A DNA stretch of 64,000 nt from Akkermansiaceae bacterium UBA1506 (GTDB taxonomy: Bacteria > Verrucomicrobiota > Verrucomicrobiia > Verrucomicrobiales > DEV007). This document shows, one piece after another, positions 46,923 through 56,388 of the stretch; positions within the stretch are counted from its first letter, which is position 1, and every line of letters begins with the position of its first letter. Both the position numbers and the translations under genes were made by a program. The stretch covers positions 36,338 through 100,337 of the forward strand of contig DCQY01000134.1 in the NCBI GenBank assembly GCA_002323995.1. The letters run 5' to 3'. The notes beneath the pieces are model-generated. The model was not told the origin of the DNA, made no database searches, and saw only the letters and a program-made list of their open reading frames with translations.

Positions 46923-48134
46923 ATGAGCACGGTAACCACGGAAGCACTACCTGACGCCAGCGGCCACTACGGAACTTTTGGCGGACGCTTTGTTCCTGAA
47001 ACTCTTGTTGCAGCGCTCAATGAATTGACGGCAGAGTACGAGAGGGCCAAAAAGGATCCGAAATTCCAGACCGAATTGAAACAGTTGCTCGCCGAGTTTT
47101 GCGGCCGTGAAACCCCCCTCTATTACGCCGAGCGATGGACTGAGAAACTCGGCGGAGCTAAGATTTATCTTAAGCGCGAAGATTTGCTTCACACCGGAGC
47201 CCACAAGATCAATAACGCCCTAGGTCAGATTTTATTGGCTAAGCGCCTCGGGAAGAAGCGAATCATTGCTGAAACCGGCGCCGGCCAACACGGCGTTGCC
47301 ACGGCCACCGTTGCTGCCCGCTTTGGCATGGAGTGCGTCGTTTACATGGGCGCTATTGATATGGAACGGCAGCACCTCAACGTTGTCCGGATGCGGCTAC
47401 TCGGTTCCGAAGTTCGCGGAGTCGAAGCTGGCCAAAAGACCCTTAAGGAAGCGGTCAACGAAGCCCTGCGCGACTGGGTGACAAATGTCGGTGATACGCA
47501 CTACATCCTCGGGAGTGCCTTGGGACCGCATCCCTATCCAATGATGGTGCGTGACTTTCACCGAGTTATTGGGGTCGAAGCACGGGCTCAAATCATGGAG
47601 CGCGAAGAACGGCTTCCTGATCTCCTCGTTGCATGCGTTGGCGGAGGTTCGAACGCAATCGGATTGTTTCATCCCTTTCTCGATGCCGAAGAGGTAAAAA
47701 TGGTCGGTGTTGAAGCTGGCGGTCACGGTATAAAGCAAGGCGAACATGCTGCCCGTTTCCAAGGTGGCAAACTCGGCGTCCTCCAAGGCACCAAAACCTG
47801 GCTCCTTGCTGACGACGACGGTCAGATCGAGCTAACTCACTCGGTTTCAGCAGGGCTCGACTATGCAGCCGTGGGTCCAGAGCACGCTTTTCTCCAAGAC
47901 GCAGGCCGAGTGGAATACACCTATGCTACAGATGACGAAGCTCTTGCTGCCTTCAAGGGACTCGCTGCCGTTGAGGGGATCATTCCCGCTCTAGAAACTT
48001 CTCACGCGTTAGCTTACGTCAACAAAGTTGCTCCTACCATGGGCAAAGATCAAATCATCGTGGTCAACCTGTCCGGGCGTGGTGACAAGGACGTGGAGCA
48101 GGCTTCCAAGTATCTCCTACCAGAAGAGGGCTGA
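46923..48134 (+). CDS. trpB: Tryptophan synthase beta chain
   Basis: 403 residues. It condenses indole and serine to tryptophan with PLP. The PLP lysine is K95 in [10 protein letters not shown]; the phosphate-binding glycine loop is GGGSNA near residue 241; and the start [14 protein letters not shown] is typical. No trpA is adjacent. The stop lies 21 nt from the convergent unknown secreted protein gene. Confidence 0.97.
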   Translation: MSTVTTEALPDASGHYGTFGGRFVPETLVAALNELTAEYERAKKDPKFQTELKQLLAEFCGRETPLYYAERWTEKLGGAKIYLKREDLLHTGAHKINNALGQILLAKRLGKKRIIAETGAGQHGVATATVAARFGMECVVYMGAIDMERQHLNVVRMRLLGSEVRGVEAGQKTLKEAVNEALRDWVTNVGDTHYILGSALGPHPYPMMVRDFHRVIGVEARAQIMEREERLPDLLVACVGGGSNAIGLFHPFLDAEEVKMVGVEAGGHGIKQGEHAARFQGGKLGVLQGTKTWLLADDDGQIELTHSVSAGLDYAAVGPEHAFLQDAGRVEYTYATDDEALAAFKGLAAVEGIIPALETSHALAYVNKVAPTMGKDQIIVVNLSGRGDKDVEQASKYLLPEEG

Positions 48135-48155
48135 TTTCTATGAGAGCAATGGTCG

Positions 48156-49082
48156 TTATTCGGGAACTTCGCCTGAAATAACACCTCCGGTAGCATCGGG
48201 TCTTACCGTAGTAGGAACCTCGCCCGCGGGCTTGGTTGCCCCGCCTTGGGTGGAGACAATCTGTCGCTTGGATCCGTAAATATCGTCAAGAAGGGCTTCA
48301 ACCATTAGGCGGAGATCCTCAACTTCATTCTCGCTAAGAACCTCCTGTTCAGGAAGGTCAACCCGTTCCTGAATTCCTTTCAAACTGCCTCGAATATCTT
48401 TCACCGTATCGCTGACCTGAATTCGCGACTCCATGGTCTTGAGGTTGCCGATGAAATACTCGACCACCTCCGGACGCGCAAGAATAGAAGCTTTCTCCGG
48501 ACTATAAGGATTAAGTGAAGCCGTGCAGCCAATCTCGAACGCTCGCAGCCAACCCGCGAGGCTGATCAAGTTCGCCGAATCGACATCCCGGATCATAACC
48601 ATTTCTTTTTCGACATCCTTCTGAGTTCGAGCCAGTTCAATCTTCAATTCTTCCCAGTCACTTCCGGCCGCTTTCTGAAGCAAGCTGTTCATGTGACTCG
48701 AAATTCGGCTCCCCGAACCGAGTCCCTTAGCATGAGTCAGCAGCGTGCGACCTACCGGCTCAAGGTCATAAACCTGCTCGGACTCAACCGCAAAGAATCC
48801 ATCAGCAAGGAGAAAGCCAACGCTCAGAGCCAGTTCAGCTCGATCCTGCGGGACTTCCTTGGGCCACTGCCGTTTCAATTCGTCGTAGGGCAAAGGTCGA
48901 AGTGTCTGCAGATCCTCAAAAATCTTTCGGATGGAGGGCGTCGTAAATTGGTTCACCCCGAATTCCTCACGAACGTGATCATCCTCAAGCAGTTCCTCCG
49001 GAATCTCTTGCCCAAAAAGAAAGCCGGTCAATCCAACGATGCCAATGCCCATGGAGGCGAGGTATTTGAAATTTCTAGACAT
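48156..49082 (-). CDS. Secreted protein of unknown function
   Basis: 308 residues with an N-terminal signal-type segment (YLASMGIGIVGLTGFLFG, residues 7-24). The rest is mostly predicted helical and acidic, with no motif I recognise; the C-terminal 35 residues are Gly/Pro/Thr-rich and disordered. It has one cysteine in the mature part and no membrane segments. It is divergent from the L,D-transpeptidase gene (216-nt gap). I cannot assign a function. Confidence 0.75.
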   Translation of the reverse strand: MSRNFKYLASMGIGIVGLTGFLFGQEIPEELLEDDHVREEFGVNQFTTPSIRKIFEDLQTLRPLPYDELKRQWPKEVPQDRAELALSVGFLLADGFFAVESEQVYDLEPVGRTLLTHAKGLGSGSRISSHMNSLLQKAAGSDWEELKIELARTQKDVEKEMVMIRDVDSANLISLAGWLRAFEIGCTASLNPYSPEKASILARPEVVEYFIGNLKTMESRIQVSDTVKDIRGSLKGIQERVDLPEQEVLSENEVEDLRLMVEALLDDIYGSKRQIVSTQGGATKPAGEVPTTVRPDATGGVISGEVPE

Positions 49083-49298
49083 GGGATAGCTGACGAATCA
49101 CTCTCTTCAGTGCGACTGAAAGGTAAATCTAACAGGAAAGAATGCTAGAAATTTGTCTTTTACTTAAGATTAGTTTACATTTTTTCTGCAGATTTTCTGC
49201 TGACCACTTTTACACACTCTCACATCCTAAATCTCGGGAATCAGCATAGAGGCATTCTAATAGAACCGCCTACCCTTCGTTATAGCTGCGAGACCCGA

Positions 49299-50243
49299 AT
49301 GAGAGTAAAAAAACAAATCCAGCTGGCTCTCCTGTTTTTAATGAGCGCCATTCTTTTACTTTCAACAAGTTGCGTCACTAAGACAGCGGCGAAAAGGGAC
49401 ACATTTAATGTACTCAAAATATCAATACCCGCCCAGGAGATGATCCTTTACAGGGAGGGTAAAATGGTCAAATCCTATCCAGTTTCGACTTCAAAATTCG
49501 GTCTTGGAAACGAAAAAGGGAGCTATCGCACCCCTCTCGGTCGCATGGAGATCGCTGAAAAAATTGGAAGCGGTAGGCCAGCGGGGGCCGTTTTTAAGAG
49601 CCGCAAATGGACCGGCGAAGTGATTAAGCCTGATTCGCCGGGCCGTGATCCCATTGTTTCCCGGATTCTCTGGCTGCGCGGGACAGAAAAGAAAAACGAC
49701 AATACCTACTCGCGCTGCATATACATTCACGGTACCGCGGCAGAAAAAGACATCGGCAAACCGGTCAGCTACGGTTGCATCCGCATGACCTCGAACGATG
49801 TGATCGATCTTTACCGCAAGGTGGGCGAAGGAGCGACCGTTTACATCACCAAAAAAGACCTTGGCGAGGAAGTCCCCTTGGCTCCAAGAATCGGTAACTC
49901 AAATGAAGTTGAGATTGAGGCCTTACCTCTTAGTCCCATCAAACATGCGATTCCGGCCTTTCAGCCGAATCTGACCTCTCAGAGCGGCGCCACACCAGGG
50001 GAACACGCTGCCTACGCCCCCACGGCTCACGTGACCACCACTTCGGCAGCTCTCCCTTCCGCTCATCCAGCTGAGCTTACCAATCCTGAAACGCTATTCC
50101 AGCCTGGAGCACCCGCGCGTATGGCACCGCCCGCTCGAGAACGCGGCGCTCCCGCAACCGTTCCGTTCCAGATTCCGCAAACAGACCCCACCGAAGCTCC
50201 AAGGAAGCGGGAATTCCGCCCGTTCCGTATGAGTTCTACCTGA
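49299..50243 (+). CDS. L,D-transpeptidase (YkuD domain) lipoprotein
   Basis: 314 residues. A lipobox-like LSTSC gives a lipidation site at C25. The YkuD catalytic domain spans about 35-180, with the active-site order H144 (HGTAAEK), S157-x-G-C160 (SYGC) and R162. These enzymes form 3-3 peptidoglycan cross-links or attach lipoproteins. The C-terminal 130 residues are a Pro/Ala/Thr-rich tail with no domain. This implies peptidoglycan in a diderm envelope. rpsT begins 82 nt downstream with its own promoter. Confidence 0.92.
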   Translation: MRVKKQIQLALLFLMSAILLLSTSCVTKTAAKRDTFNVLKISIPAQEMILYREGKMVKSYPVSTSKFGLGNEKGSYRTPLGRMEIAEKIGSGRPAGAVFKSRKWTGEVIKPDSPGRDPIVSRILWLRGTEKKNDNTYSRCIYIHGTAAEKDIGKPVSYGCIRMTSNDVIDLYRKVGEGATVYITKKDLGEEVPLAPRIGNSNEVEIEALPLSPIKHAIPAFQPNLTSQSGATPGEHAAYAPTAHVTTTSAALPSAHPAELTNPETLFQPGAPARMAPPARERGAPATVPFQIPQTDPTEAPRKREFRPFRMSST

Positions 50244-50256
50244 GGCTGTTTCTCCC

Positions 50257-50284
50257 TTGACGCAGAGCTTAAATCGATTACGTT
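50257..50284 (+). promoter_or_regulatory. Likely sigma-70 promoter of rpsT
   Basis: TTGACG (50257-50262) and TACGTT (50279-50284) stand 16 nt apart, about 40 nt before the rpsT start. The -35 is near consensus; the -10 is weaker. Confidence 0.5.
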
Positions 50285-50325
50285 CCGCGCCCTCAGACAC
50301 GCTTTTGGGGAAAAATTCAAGAAAA

Positions 50326-50589
50326 ATGGCCAATACCAGATCAGCACTCAAGCGCGTCCGTCAGACAAAAACCCAGACGGCTCGCAATCGCAACCTTAAG
50401 TCTCGCGTGAAAGACACCCGTAAGGATGCTCTTGCTGCTGTTGAGGAGGGCAATAAAAAAGCGGCTGCAACTGCTTACAACGCGTTCGCATCCGCTGCCG
50501 ACAAGGCTGCCAAAGGTGGTGCCATGCACAAAAATACAGCCAGCCGCCTGAAGGGGCGTATCGCCGCTAAAGTGAGCAGCCTCTCCTAG
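50326..50589 (+). CDS. rpsT: 30S ribosomal protein bS20
   Basis: 87 residues from the ATG at 50326, giving the typical bS20 N-terminus MANTRSALKRVRQTKTQ; a TTG far upstream in frame is not used. Basic helices and the AxKGxMHKNTASRLKGRI signature at the C-terminus match the family. It binds the 5' domain of 16S rRNA. It is a single-gene unit bounded by a promoter and a strong terminator. Confidence 0.97.
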   Translation: MANTRSALKRVRQTKTQTARNRNLKSRVKDTRKDALAAVEEGNKKAAATAYNAFASAADKAAKGGAMHKNTASRLKGRIAAKVSSLS

Positions 50590-50647
50590 GAGCATCGAAC
50601 ACTTCTCCCCACACCATCAGGTCACCTTACCCCCTGATCAAAACCAG

Positions 50648-50675
50648 ACCCCCGTCATCTGATGGGGGTTTTTTT
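50648..50675 (+). terminator. Rho-independent terminator after rpsT
   Basis: ACCCCC (50648-50653) pairs with GGGGGT (50664-50669) around a 10-nt loop that can form three further pairs, and is followed by seven T residues (50669-50675). Confidence 0.92.
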
Positions 50676-50797
50676 ATTCCCTGAAATGCCCTTGTGAGGT
50701 CGGACCGCGATCTACAAAACAGCCAATTACCAACTACCTTTCTCGAAAACAGGGATTATGGCCGCATTGGAAATGAACCTGAGCGATCCGGCGTCGG

Positions 50798-51283
50798 TCA
50801 ATGGTGAACCCGGATCAACTCCACATCGAAGATCAAGGTCTCGTTGGGACCGATCTTTGGAGGGGACCCGGCAGCTCCATAGGCGAGGTGAGGAGGAATC
50901 GTGAATCGAAACCTTGAACCTTCCTGCATCAACGGAATACCTTCCGTCCACCCGGAAATCACCTGTTGGAGTGAAAAAGTAGCCGGTTGCCCCCTCTGCA
51001 CACTGCTATCAAAAACCGTTCCGTTCGTGAGTTTTCCGGTGTAATGCACCGTGACCATCGAATACGCAGTTGGTCGTGGTCCCGTTCCATGACTAAGTAT
51101 CTCATATTGCAGTCCTGAATAAGTGCGTTGGCGGCCAGACGCAATAGCCTGCGACTCACCGCTGACTGAGAAGGAACTCGATGCATTCGGGGAAGCGAAT
51201 TCCGACTTATTGGACTGACAGCCTGCAGTGATCAAAACGATCAATGGAAGCTTCAGAAGGAAAAAAGAGATTGTTTTCATCAT
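50798..51283 (-). CDS. FKBP-type peptidyl-prolyl isomerase lipoprotein
   Basis: 161 residues. The lipobox LITAGC gives a lipidated C22. The FKBP domain fills the C-terminal 110 residues, with VHYTGKLTNGTVFDSS, GWTEGIPLM and GSRFRFTIPPHLAYG, the active-site and PPIase signatures. It catalyses proline isomerisation of periplasmic or outer-membrane proteins. It is the last gene of the lgt/ileS/lspA run, 55 nt after the rhodanese-like gene. Confidence 0.92.
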   Translation of the reverse strand: MMKTISFFLLKLPLIVLITAGCQSNKSEFASPNASSSFSVSGESQAIASGRQRTYSGLQYEILSHGTGPRPTAYSMVTVHYTGKLTNGTVFDSSVQRGQPATFSLQQVISGWTEGIPLMQEGSRFRFTIPPHLAYGAAGSPPKIGPNETLIFDVELIRVHH

Positions 51284-51338
51284 TCCAATTTCAAGCTGCT
51301 TTAAATTCGATACTTTCGAAAGGTAAAAACCAAAGACG

Positions 51339-51899
51339 CTATTCGCTCTCCTTAAGTGTGAATCGGCGATTTTTGTCCAATAATCTGCCCCAGAATTTAT
51401 TGTAGGGATGAACCCAATCCGTCACATTACCATTCGCATCCACGACCTCCCTTCCTTCATTGGCCCACCGAAAAATCCCCCCTCTAAGGTGACTTAGGTT
51501 CGAAACCCCACGATCTTCCATTTCCTGCGCCAACTCGGCCGCTCGATAACCCAGCGAGCCATAGATCACCACTGGATCGTTCGAGTCAGATCGAGATTCG
51601 ATGAAATTAAGAATCTCCTCAACTTCGGTGAGATTCAACGCACCTTTAAGGCGGCTCACTTGATACTCCTCTGCCGAACGTGCATCAATCAGGGTGACTG
51701 ACTGGCTCGTCTTCTGGTAAAGCGCTAAGCCCTCGGGTATTATGGCGTCAGCCGAGGGAAATTGGCGGGCGATATCCGCCTCAACGTTTTCAAGGGACTG
51801 AAACGTCTGAATCTTCTTGTAACCACACTGACCGAAACCTAAAAGCGCTAGAGCGAAGACAAACACGCCAACTAAAATCCGGGCTCCTCGTTGACTCAT
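51339..51899 (-). CDS. Membrane-anchored rhodanese-like protein, catalytic Cys replaced
   Basis: 186 residues with an N-terminal membrane anchor (ILVGVFVFALALLGFG). A rhodanese domain occupies about 45-165 (LIDARSAEEYQVSRLKGALNL; LRGGIFRWANEGR). The active-site loop, normally Y-C-x-x-G-x-R, reads Y-G-S-L-G-Y-R with glycine at 114, so thiosulphate sulphurtransferase activity is unlikely. It lies 8 nt downstream of lspA. A scaffold or binding role is inference. Confidence 0.88.
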   Translation of the reverse strand: MSQRGARILVGVFVFALALLGFGQCGYKKIQTFQSLENVEADIARQFPSADAIIPEGLALYQKTSQSVTLIDARSAEEYQVSRLKGALNLTEVEEILNFIESRSDSNDPVVIYGSLGYRAAELAQEMEDRGVSNLSHLRGGIFRWANEGREVVDANGNVTDWVHPYNKFWGRLLDKNRRFTLKESE

Positions 51900-51907
51900 G
51901 GCTAAAG

Positions 51908-52444
51908 TTACGAACCACCTTCCTTAGGGGTCGATTTCCCCGGGGGCTGACAAAAAGCGGAAATAATCAGGAGTCCAGCTGCAATGCAAATGCAGGAGTC
52001 CGCCACGTTAAAGGAAGGAAAATGGCCTCCTGACGAAGGAACCAACTTATCGTAGAAAGGAGGAAGGAAATCGAGAAAGTCGACAACATAGCCGCGGTTA
52101 GGTAGAACTCGGTCAGTCAAGTTCCCGAGAATACCACTTAACAGTAACGCGACAGCGATCTGACTGAGCCGGTCCGGAAAAGCACCTCGACGAAACAAAG
52201 TGATAATCCCCGTGATCGCGAGAATTCCGATCGTCCCGAAAATCCAATTGGAGTAGGGATTGCCGTTCAACATCCCAAAAGCCATCCCGGTATTGTGAAC
52301 CCGAACGATATTAAAGAACCCGGGGATCACCTCAATCACGCGCGGCATCGCCGGCGGGGCGGGAAACGTTAAAACGACCCAAAGCTTGGTTAATTGATCG
52401 AGGACGAAAAGCGGGAGCGCCAAATTAAAGAAAAGCTTCATCAA
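51908..52444 (-). CDS. lspA: Lipoprotein signal peptidase (signal peptidase II)
   Basis: 178 residues with four membrane segments. It cleaves prolipoprotein signal peptides after Lgt has acted. The two catalytic aspartates are in GNLTDRVLPNRGYVVDFLDF and FNVADSCICIAAG; NTGMAFG is the NxGxAFG motif. It is located 10 nt after ileS, the classical ileS-lspA linkage, with lgt upstream of ileS. Confidence 0.96.
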   Translation of the reverse strand: MMKLFFNLALPLFVLDQLTKLWVVLTFPAPPAMPRVIEVIPGFFNIVRVHNTGMAFGMLNGNPYSNWIFGTIGILAITGIITLFRRGAFPDRLSQIAVALLLSGILGNLTDRVLPNRGYVVDFLDFLPPFYDKLVPSSGGHFPSFNVADSCICIAAGLLIISAFCQPPGKSTPKEGGS

Positions 52445-52454
52445 ATTAACCTAG

Positions 52455-55250
52455 CTAAGAACCTTTCATTACCGTGGCGCAGCGCACGCAAAGCTCAGAA
52501 CCGGGTGCTAATGGAAGCGAGCGACGACAACGAGGGCATTCCGGCTCGACGGTCTCCGCAACGGAAGCGCCTGCTTCACTGAAGTCTTCAACCACGTAGG
52601 AAGAAATCATCAGGAACTCAAGTGCCTCCTCTGGAAAATCCTCAAGTACTCGACGCGCCGGATCATCAGTTGGAAGTTGGAAAATCACCGCCGCACGTTC
52701 ACGCTTTTTAAATTGATCCGCTTTAATTGCTGCATCAATCGCCACCTGGGCAAGATCACGAAGGCGGCCAAGCTGTTCAATGGAATTACCCGCTTTGTTG
52801 TCGCCGAATTTTGGGTCAGGCTCAGGGAAGAGTTCGAGGTGCACCGAAGTCTCGTTCCCCGCGTATTCCCACGCTTCGTCAGCGGTAAAAGCCAGAATTG
52901 GAGCGATTAACTTCACCAGTGAATCAAAAATCCGGTGCATCGCTGTCTGAGTCGCTCGCCGGCGCACCGAGTCCACCGAATCGCAATACATCCGATCCTT
53001 GGTGATATCGACGTAGAACGCACTCAAGTCTGAAGCGCAAAACTGGTTGAGGGTATTGAATACCTTTCGGAACTCAAAAGCTTCGTAAGCTTCCTTGCAT
53101 TCGTGCTCCACACCATGAAGACGCTCAAGAATCCACCAGTCGATCAGAGAAAGCTGATCGCTGGAAACCTCATTTTTGTCCGAGTCAAAGTCATTCAAGT
53201 TAGCGAGTAGAATCCGAAGGATGTTGCGGAAACGACGATAAGGCTCCGCGGTTTGCTTGAAGATATCCTCGCTGAAAGGAACTTCGTTCTGCCAATCAAC
53301 AGAACCTGCCCAAAGACGAACAATGTCTGCTCCAAATTTATCGTAAAAATGAGCCGCGTTCATTGGCTTGCCGCCACTCTCGTCTGACTTGGAGACCTTC
53401 AAATTTTTGACCGGTCCCATCCCTTGTTGGCGGCGCTTCTCATTCTCTTCTTTCGTGGCACGACGAACCACAAAGCCGTGAGTCATGACCGACTTGTAAG
53501 GAGCCGCACCGCGAACCGCCGTACTGAGCATGAGGGAACTCTGGAACCAACCGCGGTGTTGGTCGGTAGCTTCAAGGTAAAGGTCAGCTGGACAGCTCAA
53601 CTCAGGATGGCGGTCCATGACCGCAACGTGACTCGAGCCCGAATCAATCCAGACATCGAGTGTGTCCGTGCAGCGACGAGTGCCCTCAGGAAGGTTGAGT
53701 TTTTCGGCCCACCAAGCGTCGTTGTGCTGGAACCATAAATTCGTACCTCCCTCTTCGGTTACATCAGCCACCCTGCGGGCTAATTCAGCATCAATGTTAG
53801 GCTCCACTTCACCAGGAAGATAGAACACGGGAAGCGGCACTCCCCAAGTGCGCTGCCGGGAAATACACCAGTCCGGCCGCGACTCAACGGTGCCATGGAT
53901 GCGATTACGCCCCCAGTGAGGTAGCCACTCGACCTTATCAATCTCATCAAGCGCCGTCTTCCGCAGATCATCGATACGAATGAAAAACTGGGGAACCGAG
54001 CGAAAAATAATAGGTGTCTTGGAACGCCAGCAGTGAGGGTAGCTGTGATTATATTTCTCTTTCCCAATCAAGGCACCCTTTTCGGCAAGTAACTTAACGA
54101 TCGGGATATTCGATTCGAGAACGTGTTCGCCCACAAGGAAGTCGACTCCGACCTCATCGGTGAATCGACCTTCATCATCTACCGGCGAAAGCAAACCCAG
54201 ATTATTCTGTTGTCCGGCGAGATAGTCATCAGCACCATGGCCAGGAGCAATGTGTACTGCACCGGTGCCGGACTCTGTGGTCACGAACTCAGCGAGAATA
54301 AGCCGGGACGTACGGTCGAGAAATGGATGCTGCGCTTCAGCCCCTTCTAAAGCCTCTCCTTTGATCTCGGTTAATTCTCCTGAAGGCGCAAAGCCAGTCT
54401 TTTCCGAGAACGCATCAAGCAGCTCCTTCACGATCACAAAGGTCTCGGTGATCTCGCGTTCAGCATGAGTGAATTCACCGACGAGGTAAGTGAAACGAGG
54501 ATGCACCGCAACCCCCAGGTTGGCGGGAAGCGTCCATGGCGTCGTCGTCCAGATGACCATAGATGCCTTCCCAGCAAATTCACCGGTCGTGAGCTGGAAT
54601 TTCACGAAGATAGCGAGATCCTTTACGTCCTCGTACTCCACCTCCGCTTCAGCCAGAGCCGTTTGCGCACCGTAACTCCATTGCACAGGCTTCTTACTTT
54701 GATAGACAAGACCACGGTCAATAAGTTGGGCAAACACGCGAATGATGTCCGCCTCATACTCAGGGGCCAGTGTCAAATAAGGATGATCCCAGTCACCGAG
54801 GACTCCGAGGCGACGAAATGACGCTCGCTGAGTGTCAATCCACTCGCGGGCAAAAGCCTCGGAACGAGTCCGAATCTCAGCTGGCTCAAGCCCCTTCGAT
54901 TCCTTGACGACCTTAAACTCAATTGGAAGTCCGTGGCAATCCCAACCGGGGACATAGGGGCATTCGTAACCAGCCATCGACTTGCTTTTGAGCACGAGGT
55001 CTTTGAGCACCTTATTTAGGGCCGTCCCCATGTGAACATCCCCATTCGCAAACGGTGGTCCGTCATGCAGAATAAAACGAGCTGAGCCGGCTTCTTTGCG
55101 CTTGTTAATGATCCGCTCATGAAGTTGGCTGCTTTCCCAATTTTCGAGTCGGGCAGGCTCGCGCCTAACCAAGTCTCCGCGCATTGGAAAGTCGGTTTCA
55201 GGCAAATTCAGCGTGGCTTTATAGCCGGAAGAACCGTCGTCAGAACTCAT
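52455..55250 (-). CDS. ileS: Isoleucyl-tRNA synthetase
   Basis: 931 residues, the normal bacterial length. The HIGH box is HMGT (residues 73-76) in PPFANGDVHMGTALNK, and the KMSKS box is KVSKS (618-622). The editing domain includes WTTTPWTLPANLGVAVHP, and a C-terminal zinc finger uses C905, C908, C921 and C924. It charges tRNA-Ile and edits valine. The gene starts the ileS-lspA-rhodanese-FKBP series, 91 nt after lgt. Confidence 0.98.
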   Translation of the reverse strand: MSSDDGSSGYKATLNLPETDFPMRGDLVRREPARLENWESSQLHERIINKRKEAGSARFILHDGPPFANGDVHMGTALNKVLKDLVLKSKSMAGYECPYVPGWDCHGLPIEFKVVKESKGLEPAEIRTRSEAFAREWIDTQRASFRRLGVLGDWDHPYLTLAPEYEADIIRVFAQLIDRGLVYQSKKPVQWSYGAQTALAEAEVEYEDVKDLAIFVKFQLTTGEFAGKASMVIWTTTPWTLPANLGVAVHPRFTYLVGEFTHAEREITETFVIVKELLDAFSEKTGFAPSGELTEIKGEALEGAEAQHPFLDRTSRLILAEFVTTESGTGAVHIAPGHGADDYLAGQQNNLGLLSPVDDEGRFTDEVGVDFLVGEHVLESNIPIVKLLAEKGALIGKEKYNHSYPHCWRSKTPIIFRSVPQFFIRIDDLRKTALDEIDKVEWLPHWGRNRIHGTVESRPDWCISRQRTWGVPLPVFYLPGEVEPNIDAELARRVADVTEEGGTNLWFQHNDAWWAEKLNLPEGTRRCTDTLDVWIDSGSSHVAVMDRHPELSCPADLYLEATDQHRGWFQSSLMLSTAVRGAAPYKSVMTHGFVVRRATKEENEKRRQQGMGPVKNLKVSKSDESGGKPMNAAHFYDKFGADIVRLWAGSVDWQNEVPFSEDIFKQTAEPYRRFRNILRILLANLNDFDSDKNEVSSDQLSLIDWWILERLHGVEHECKEAYEAFEFRKVFNTLNQFCASDLSAFYVDITKDRMYCDSVDSVRRRATQTAMHRIFDSLVKLIAPILAFTADEAWEYAGNETSVHLELFPEPDPKFGDNKAGNSIEQLGRLRDLAQVAIDAAIKADQFKKRERAAVIFQLPTDDPARRVLEDFPEEALEFLMISSYVVEDFSEAGASVAETVEPECPRCRRSLPLAPGSELCVRCATVMKGS

Positions 55251-55341
55251 AGTTTTTCAGGATCGAAAAGGCGTCGAAAGTAGCACCCGCTGGGGGAGTG
55301 GTCAAAGAGGAAGGGCGGCCCAATTTTGAGGTATTCCGAAC

Positions 55342-56388
55342 TCAGCATGAAGTCAGCATGTTACGTCTTTTGGTAACGAAGGCATACACTAGGAAAACCA
55401 CCCCTATTCCAATCATGAAAATTGAGTAAAACTGCCCTTTCGACATCGCCCCGATCAACTCTGAATCCGGTTCCCGATAATTCTCCACAAGGATTCGGCC
55501 GATACCGTAAACAAAAAAGAATATCCCCGAGAGCACCCCCTGATAAAGATGGCGCCACTTTAAGCGGATCGCCATCAGCAGCACAAAAATGGCGAAACCC
55601 TCGACCAGAGCCTGATATATCTGAGACGGATGGCGAACAGTCAGATATTCGGCAAGAATCGCCCTGAAATCAGAATTCTCGCGCGACGTGTTGATCAATA
55701 GTTCCGCCGCGGCGGCATGAGGAAACCGACCTGCAGACTGCGCCTGCGCAATAACCGCCTCAAACTTATTCGTCAAGTCAGGGAGAATTTCCCCAGCATT
55801 CGCGGTGATTTCTCTGAAATTCTCGATCGAATATTTGAGATATCGCCCATTTGGGGACTCGACCACATGATTCAGTTCCTCCGGGAATTTCATCCCCATC
55901 TTAAACGTCGTTTCGCGACCATAGAGCTCCCCATTGATGAAGTTGGCCAAGCGGCCCAAAAAAACGCCCGCCGGAGCAACACAAACCAAGTTGTCCCCCA
56001 GCCCGAGAAACGATTTTTTAGTAAACTTGGCGTAACCCCATACCGCGAGGATGAGCCCTGCGAACGCCCCGTGACTCGACATGCCTCCTCCAAGAAAGTC
56101 AAAAAAGATGGCGGGGTTCCTCGAAAAAGCGTCCCAATTGTAGAAAAGCATATAACCGAACCGCCCACCAAGCATCACGCCAACAACTGCTACTGCCGTG
56201 ATAAAATCGGCGACCTGATCTTTTTTAAGTTCGCTGACTTTGAGCTTCACAAACCAGCAAAGCAGGAAATAGGCGATTAAAAATCCCGCCACGTAGGCGA
56301 GCCCATACCACCGAATACCGAAGCTCTCCGTGAAGTGGATCGCGATTGGATCAAAGTGATGGACGTAGATTGCCAGCGGGAAGGACAT
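55342..56388 (-). CDS. lgt: Prolipoprotein diacylglyceryl transferase
   Basis: 348 residues with seven membrane segments. It attaches diacylglycerol to the lipobox cysteine of prolipoproteins. Essential residues are visible: GGGMSSHGAFAGL (His), RLANFINGELYGR and RHPSQIYQA (Arg). Compared with E. coli Lgt (291 aa) there is an insertion of about 65 residues between the second and third of these motifs (roughly 190-255, KYSIENFREITANAGEI... region), predicted helical and periplasmic. It precedes ileS-lspA, grouping the first two steps of lipoprotein maturation. Confidence 0.95.
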   Translation of the reverse strand: MSFPLAIYVHHFDPIAIHFTESFGIRWYGLAYVAGFLIAYFLLCWFVKLKVSELKKDQVADFITAVAVVGVMLGGRFGYMLFYNWDAFSRNPAIFFDFLGGGMSSHGAFAGLILAVWGYAKFTKKSFLGLGDNLVCVAPAGVFLGRLANFINGELYGRETTFKMGMKFPEELNHVVESPNGRYLKYSIENFREITANAGEILPDLTNKFEAVIAQAQSAGRFPHAAAAELLINTSRENSDFRAILAEYLTVRHPSQIYQALVEGFAIFVLLMAIRLKWRHLYQGVLSGIFFFVYGIGRILVENYREPDSELIGAMSKGQFYSIFMIGIGVVFLVYAFVTKRRNMLTSC

